Positions 60,913 through 64,000 of a stretch of 64,000 nt of DNA are shown here, piece by piece. The notes beneath the pieces were generated by a model. It was not told the DNA's origin and did no database searches. It worked only from the letters and a program-made list of their open reading frames with translations. This DNA comes from an uncultured Collinsella sp. (GTDB taxonomy: Bacteria; Actinomycetota; Coriobacteriia; Coriobacteriales; Coriobacteriaceae): positions 1 to 64,000 of the forward strand of contig CABUIE010000006.1 of assembly GCA_902491565.1 (NCBI GenBank). The letters are read 5' to 3'. A program made the translations under genes and the position numbers. Numbering within the stretch: the first letter of the stretch is position 1; each line of letters begins with the position of its first letter.

Positions 60913-61129
60913 ACGTGGCTCCAATCTGCCTCGGGGACTTACCGTACTGGCTATGTACCCATTGCCGTGTATTTAATCACGCGGATTCCTAAAGACCCGA
61001 ATAACGATTGCTTGATACCGCATACCGAAGTCTCGCACTTTTCTGTGGCAAAGTGCGCTATAGGAGGGAGCCGACAGATTTGTATTTGGTCCCGAAAATT
61101 AGCTTTGACCTGCTGGTTTTATAGGGATG

Positions 61130-61163
61130 AAAAAGCCGGACTCCCCTATTGGAGAAGCCCGGC
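61130..61163 (-). terminator. Terminator of the solute-binding lipoprotein gene
   Basis: GCCGGACTCC pairs with GGAGAAGCCCGGC, and T5 follows on the minus strand. The remainder of 60913-61229 shows no gene. Confidence 0.83.
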
Positions 61164-61229
61164 AGTGCGTGTTGAAACCGTGAAGAAGTGTCCTTTCCAA
61201 CGTATAGGAGACACCACCCCTAGCAATAA

Positions 61230-62237
61230 CTAGCTATTGAGTTTGTTAATGTCGTCGTCGGTGATGGTGCCTTCCTGGCTGGACGAGTTGTCCTCGGAGG
61301 ATGCGGTCTCATTGTTGGAATCGGAGGACTCGCTGCCGGAGGACATGGTCTCACTGGACTCAGAGTCACCCGGCTGCACGCTAGCGCCCGAAACCGTCTT
61401 AGTGGTGAGGTCGTAGGGCATCGTGCCATACCAGACGCAGTGGACTGCCTCGAGCGTACCGTCGACCGTGATGTCGTCGAGGGCGTCGCTCACGGCACGG
61501 CACAGTTCGTCATTGGACGAGGCGCCCGCAACACCAAGCGTCGAGGGCGCCTCGAGCGCACCGACATAGGAGACCTCGCTCATCAGGCGTGCAAGGTAGC
61601 CGCCGGCCGTGGAGTCGCAGATCACATAGTCGACCTCGCCGGACTCGAGCGCCTCAAAGCACTCGTTGATGTTGGAGTAGGTCTTTTGGTTGGCGGTGAT
61701 GCTCTGCTTAGCAAGCGCCTCCTGCGAGGCCGAGGACATCTGAACGCCCAGGGTGGACGTGTTAAGGGTATCGGTGGAAACGCTTAGCGACCCACCATCG
61801 CTAGTTTTACCGAACACGGAAGTGGCATCGTACAGGCAGGTGCCGAGCGAGCTAATGTCCCCGTCCGTGGAGTTAATCTCGCCGATAAAGATATCGGCCT
61901 TTTTGTCGCCGAGCGCGGAACCTGCCGAAGACGCATCGACAAAGGAGACCTTAAGGCCCATGCGGCTTGCGAGGGCGCGGGCGGCGTCAACCGCATACCC
62001 CGTGAGCTCGCCGTCGGCGTCCTGCATGGCCTGCGGCGCATCGGAAGTATCGAGGGCGACCGTCAGGGTTCCGGGAGTGACCAGGGCGTCGTCCGACACC
62101 GCCGGCGTGACGGTCTCGTACTCGATCTGGTCGATCGTGGGAGTCGTGAACGTAGACAGCGGGTTGAACGCGCATCCGCTCAGGCCCAAAACGGCGATGA
62201 CCGCTGCGGTCCCAGCACCTAACCGAGCCGCGTGCAT
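61230..62237 (-). CDS. Extracellular solute-binding lipoprotein (amino-acid ABC type)
   Basis: 335 aa. The signal peptide MHAARLGAGTAAVIAVLGLSGC ends in a lipobox (LSGC), so the mature protein is tethered to the membrane. The body (about 45-275) follows the SBP_bac_3 pattern: LTVALDTSDAPQAM, LTGYAVDAARALASRMGLKV, ECFEALESGEVDYVICDS. A long Ser/Glu/Asp-rich tail ends the protein. No permease or ATPase is adjacent. ATG 62237 has GAGG upstream; ATG 62255 is the alternative. The frame is open for 130 more codons, probably by chance in a long leader. Confidence 0.85.
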   Translation of the reverse strand: MHAARLGAGTAAVIAVLGLSGCAFNPLSTFTTPTIDQIEYETVTPAVSDDALVTPGTLTVALDTSDAPQAMQDADGELTGYAVDAARALASRMGLKVSFVDASSAGSALGDKKADIFIGEINSTDGDISSLGTCLYDATSVFGKTSDGGSLSVSTDTLNTSTLGVQMSSASQEALAKQSITANQKTYSNINECFEALESGEVDYVICDSTAGGYLARLMSEVSYVGALEAPSTLGVAGASSNDELCRAVSDALDDITVDGTLEAVHCVWYGTMPYDLTTKTVSGASVQPGDSESSETMSSGSESSDSNNETASSEDNSSSQEGTITDDDINKLNS

Positions 62238-62586
62238 CAAGCTGCCCCTCACCATGTCCACTACCCTGCCTTCTGTGTCGTATACGATCCGTGCGTTGCG
62301 CGGAATATCAGGTTGTTCCCACCAGCTGACCTGGTATTTGACCCCACACTTGCGCACCGGGGTGTTTGCTCGGGAGGCCGCAGCCACCTTCACGACTGAC
62401 CCGCTCGCCCGCGAGGCGGTATTGCCCCAAAGAAAGTAGAACGGACGGTGCGGCTTACATCTAGGACGCGCCATGATCGCGCCGCGCGCACGCGGTCGCT
62501 TACGTGGATCCCTTTGACCGCGTCTGTCTTGGACTAGGACGGGCATTTCGTCCGTCCGCAACCACAGCCTGGCAGGAACGTAGCGC

Positions 62587-62615
62587 ATTATAGCTAAGTT
62601 CAAGCTAAAGTTTAA
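62587..62615 (-). promoter_or_regulatory. Promoter TTAAAC-N17-TATAAT upstream of the lipoprotein gene
   Basis: On the minus strand TTAAAC (62615 to 62610), 17 bases, TATAAT (62592 to 62587). Start of transcription near 62580 gives a leader of about 340 nt before the coding region. Confidence 0.7.
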
Positions 62616-62687
62616 GGTTAGGGGCGTTATTCGCATCGCGAGTACAGATTTCGCAGGTCGGAGCGGGCTATTCGTGCCCCTATGAAG

Positions 62688-62717
62688 CCCGGAGCTCCCC
62701 TACGGGGAGCTCCGGGG
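62688..62717. terminator. GC-rich hairpin
   Basis: CCCGGAGCTCCCC pairs with GGGGAGCTCCGGG around TAC. It has no T tract; it may end the transcript of the minus-strand gene at 62988 or be part of the neighbouring repeat. Confidence 0.55.
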
Positions 62718-62737
62718 CACCCGTCTCAGGGTGCCGT

Positions 62738-62952
62738 GGCCAAAAAATAGCAAATATGAGTACTGTTACCAATTTAGTAGCAGGAGTTTTTGGCTCTGCA
62801 AGCTGTTTTCACGCTCTATAACGTCAGATTGATGCCAGGATATTCCACATTTGTTTAATAACTTTCTAATTTACCCCATCTTCCAGTCCCAAAATCCCTG
62901 ATTTTACTGTTACTGAATTTGTAGCAGTACTCATATTTGCTATATTTTGGCC
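62738..62952. repeat. About 215-bp AT-rich element with long inverted ends
   Basis: 28-nt arms at 62738-62765 and 62925-62952 (CAAATATGAGTACTG and its complement) match with one mismatch. Pairing continues imperfectly for about 20 more bases into GTTACCAATTTAGTAGCAG. The right arm ends 35 bases before the stop of the DUF559-like gene. Confidence 0.72.
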
Positions 62953-62987
62953 AGAGCATATATCCAACTCCCTGTTTCAGAGCATTG

Positions 62988-63986
62988 TTAGGCGGGTTTA
63001 AGCCCAAAACACGCCCGCAGCGTGTTAAGCAGCGCCTCTTGCTTTTTCCTGCGGGCATCGACACGATTCCGGTACCGCTTTCGCATACGCTGGTGGATGC
63101 GCCATGCGAGTGCTTCCATCGCTTCCATGTCACAGAGCATTTCGTTGTTGACCGTCGCGACCTCGATTCCCATAGTAATCAAGCCCGTGTTGCGCTTTTC
63201 ATCATGGATACGTCCCCTCCGAGAGGAATGGCCCAGCTCACCGTTGTATTCCAAGTCAAACCGGGCTGCTTCCTGAAAGGCATCGCAAACCGCATGCGGC
63301 ATCCCCGAGATCGCCTGTGCACGGTCGTTGAACTCGATCTTGTAGTCGGTCTTAAAGGGACCACAGGCAAATCCGCCATAGGAAAACGGAAGCGAAAACA
63401 TGGCAAGCATGATGCACTCCATGGGTGAACGCAGGTTTTCCGACAGATAGGGACACAGCCGCCGCAGCTGCTTGGCCGCGCTCCCCTTGCATGCCGCGAG
63501 GTAATCTACCAGGCAATCGGGTGTCAGCACGGACTCGACCTCAAAGTAACCGACATCTGGCGGCTGGTCTTTGTCCTTTGCCAATTTGTTCACGACAGGC
63601 GAGGTGTAGGGAGGCAGATACTTCCCGCGGTCACTCAGTGAAATCTTAGAGCACAGCTCCTGGGCCAGGGCAAATGCCTGGATGCAGCCGACCTCGCGCG
63701 CGACGGCTACGCAAAGGGCCTCGGGAGATAGACTGTACACCCCCGGTTCCACCTCTAGAATCGAGCCGGCGGGCAACTCGGAGCATACGGACCAGCTCAC
63801 GCCAAGAATACGGCGGCGCTGCGCTGCAGACCCTACCAGCAAGCACAAATCCTCTTGCACCTCGCCGCTTGCGGCCCCAATCCGCACCAAATCGGGAAGA
63901 TAGATGTCCTCGGTCGAGGGCGACGATGTGCGCAGCACACGGCGCTCTTCATCGGGATTAAGGTCCTTCCAGCTGATATAGCCCAT
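62988..63986 (-). CDS. Coriobacterial protein with DUF559/Vsr-like C-terminal region
   Basis: 332 aa, function not established. The C-terminal part has ARFDLEYNGELGH (about 242-254), DEKRNTGLITMGIEVATVNN (about 262-281) and a basic C terminus, which resembles the PD-(D/E)XK fold of DUF559 proteins with D-x-E and a following D/K. The N-terminal 150 residues may be an AbiEi-like regulatory region. No RBS is visible before ATG 63986 and the frame is open to the window edge, so the true start may lie outside. Confidence 0.7.
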   Translation of the reverse strand: MGYISWKDLNPDEERRVLRTSSPSTEDIYLPDLVRIGAASGEVQEDLCLLVGSAAQRRRILGVSWSVCSELPAGSILEVEPGVYSLSPEALCVAVAREVGCIQAFALAQELCSKISLSDRGKYLPPYTSPVVNKLAKDKDQPPDVGYFEVESVLTPDCLVDYLAACKGSAAKQLRRLCPYLSENLRSPMECIMLAMFSLPFSYGGFACGPFKTDYKIEFNDRAQAISGMPHAVCDAFQEAARFDLEYNGELGHSSRRGRIHDEKRNTGLITMGIEVATVNNEMLCDMEAMEALAWRIHQRMRKRYRNRVDARRKKQEALLNTLRACFGLKPA

Positions 63987-64000
63987 CTGCCGGCGCTCGG

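Overview
The window is GC-rich bacterial DNA with actinobacterial codon use. Its content (tagatose-6-phosphate and Leloir galactose genes, many PTS permeases and GH1 phospho-glycosidases, LacI/GntR/DeoR regulators, an A-type flavoprotein for oxygen stress) points to a strictly anaerobic gut member of the Coriobacteriia, most like Collinsella. This assignment is from protein character, not from a database search. There are no rRNA genes, phages, insertion sequences or CRISPR arrays.

Layout. 80-3092: BceAB-type ABC exporter. 3341-4330: a Nudix hydrolase fused to a Vsr-type endonuclease. 5134-8364: class II aldolase, DeoR regulator, flavodiiron protein. 8494-12688: LacI regulator and the galK-galT Leloir genes. 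13007-16016: tagatose-6-phosphate operon lacA-lacB-lacX-lacC (minus strand). 16324-17355: a membrane protein. 17614-32721: a beta-galactoside island with one stand-alone lactose-type EIIA, three LacI regulators, three EIICB permeases and three GH1 phospho-glycosidases in three modules. 33090-37494: a Fic protein under a long palindrome, a LacR-like DeoR regulator, galM, an orphan mannose-type IIB lacking its active-site His, and tRNA-Thr(CGT). 37600-39781: wreckage of a yhcH-nagA copy followed by second copies of lacC and lacX. 39937-54132: amino-sugar region with a galacto-N-biose-type operon (GH35 bgaC, PTS IIB-IIC-IID, a TPR-like protein, IIA, gntR, agaS, nagA), then yhcH, a second nagA with gntR, and an N-acetylglucosamine PTS permease. 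54665-63986: housekeeping and unknown genes (SurA-like membrane protein, isocitrate dehydrogenase, HEAT protein, a dehydrogenase with a Cys/His-rich tail, DegV, HPF, a solute-binding lipoprotein, a DUF559-like protein).

How it works together. Lactose and related beta-galactosides would enter by the three EIICB permeases, be phosphorylated through the shared EIIA and be cut by the GH1 enzymes. Galactose-6-phosphate would then pass through LacAB and LacC to tagatose-1,6-bisphosphate; no class I LacD is present, so the class II aldolase at 5134 may do the last step. Free galactose goes through GalM, GalK and GalT. Galacto-N-biose-type and GlcNAc sugars from mucin or milk glycans are handled by BgaC, AgaS, NagA and NagE.

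The most striking non-coding signals are: (1) a 10-bp motif of the form ACCGTTYACC repeated in tandem at exactly 21-bp spacing upstream of up to eight separate sugar operons, which suggests one shared unidentified activator; (2) a distinct 14-bp CG-centred operator set beside each of the four LacI genes; (3) seven copies of a 55-57-bp palindromic repeat, in two alternating forms, at the ends of the beta-galactoside modules; (4) a palindrome of about 75 bp carrying four copies of TTTCGGTATCA in front of fic.
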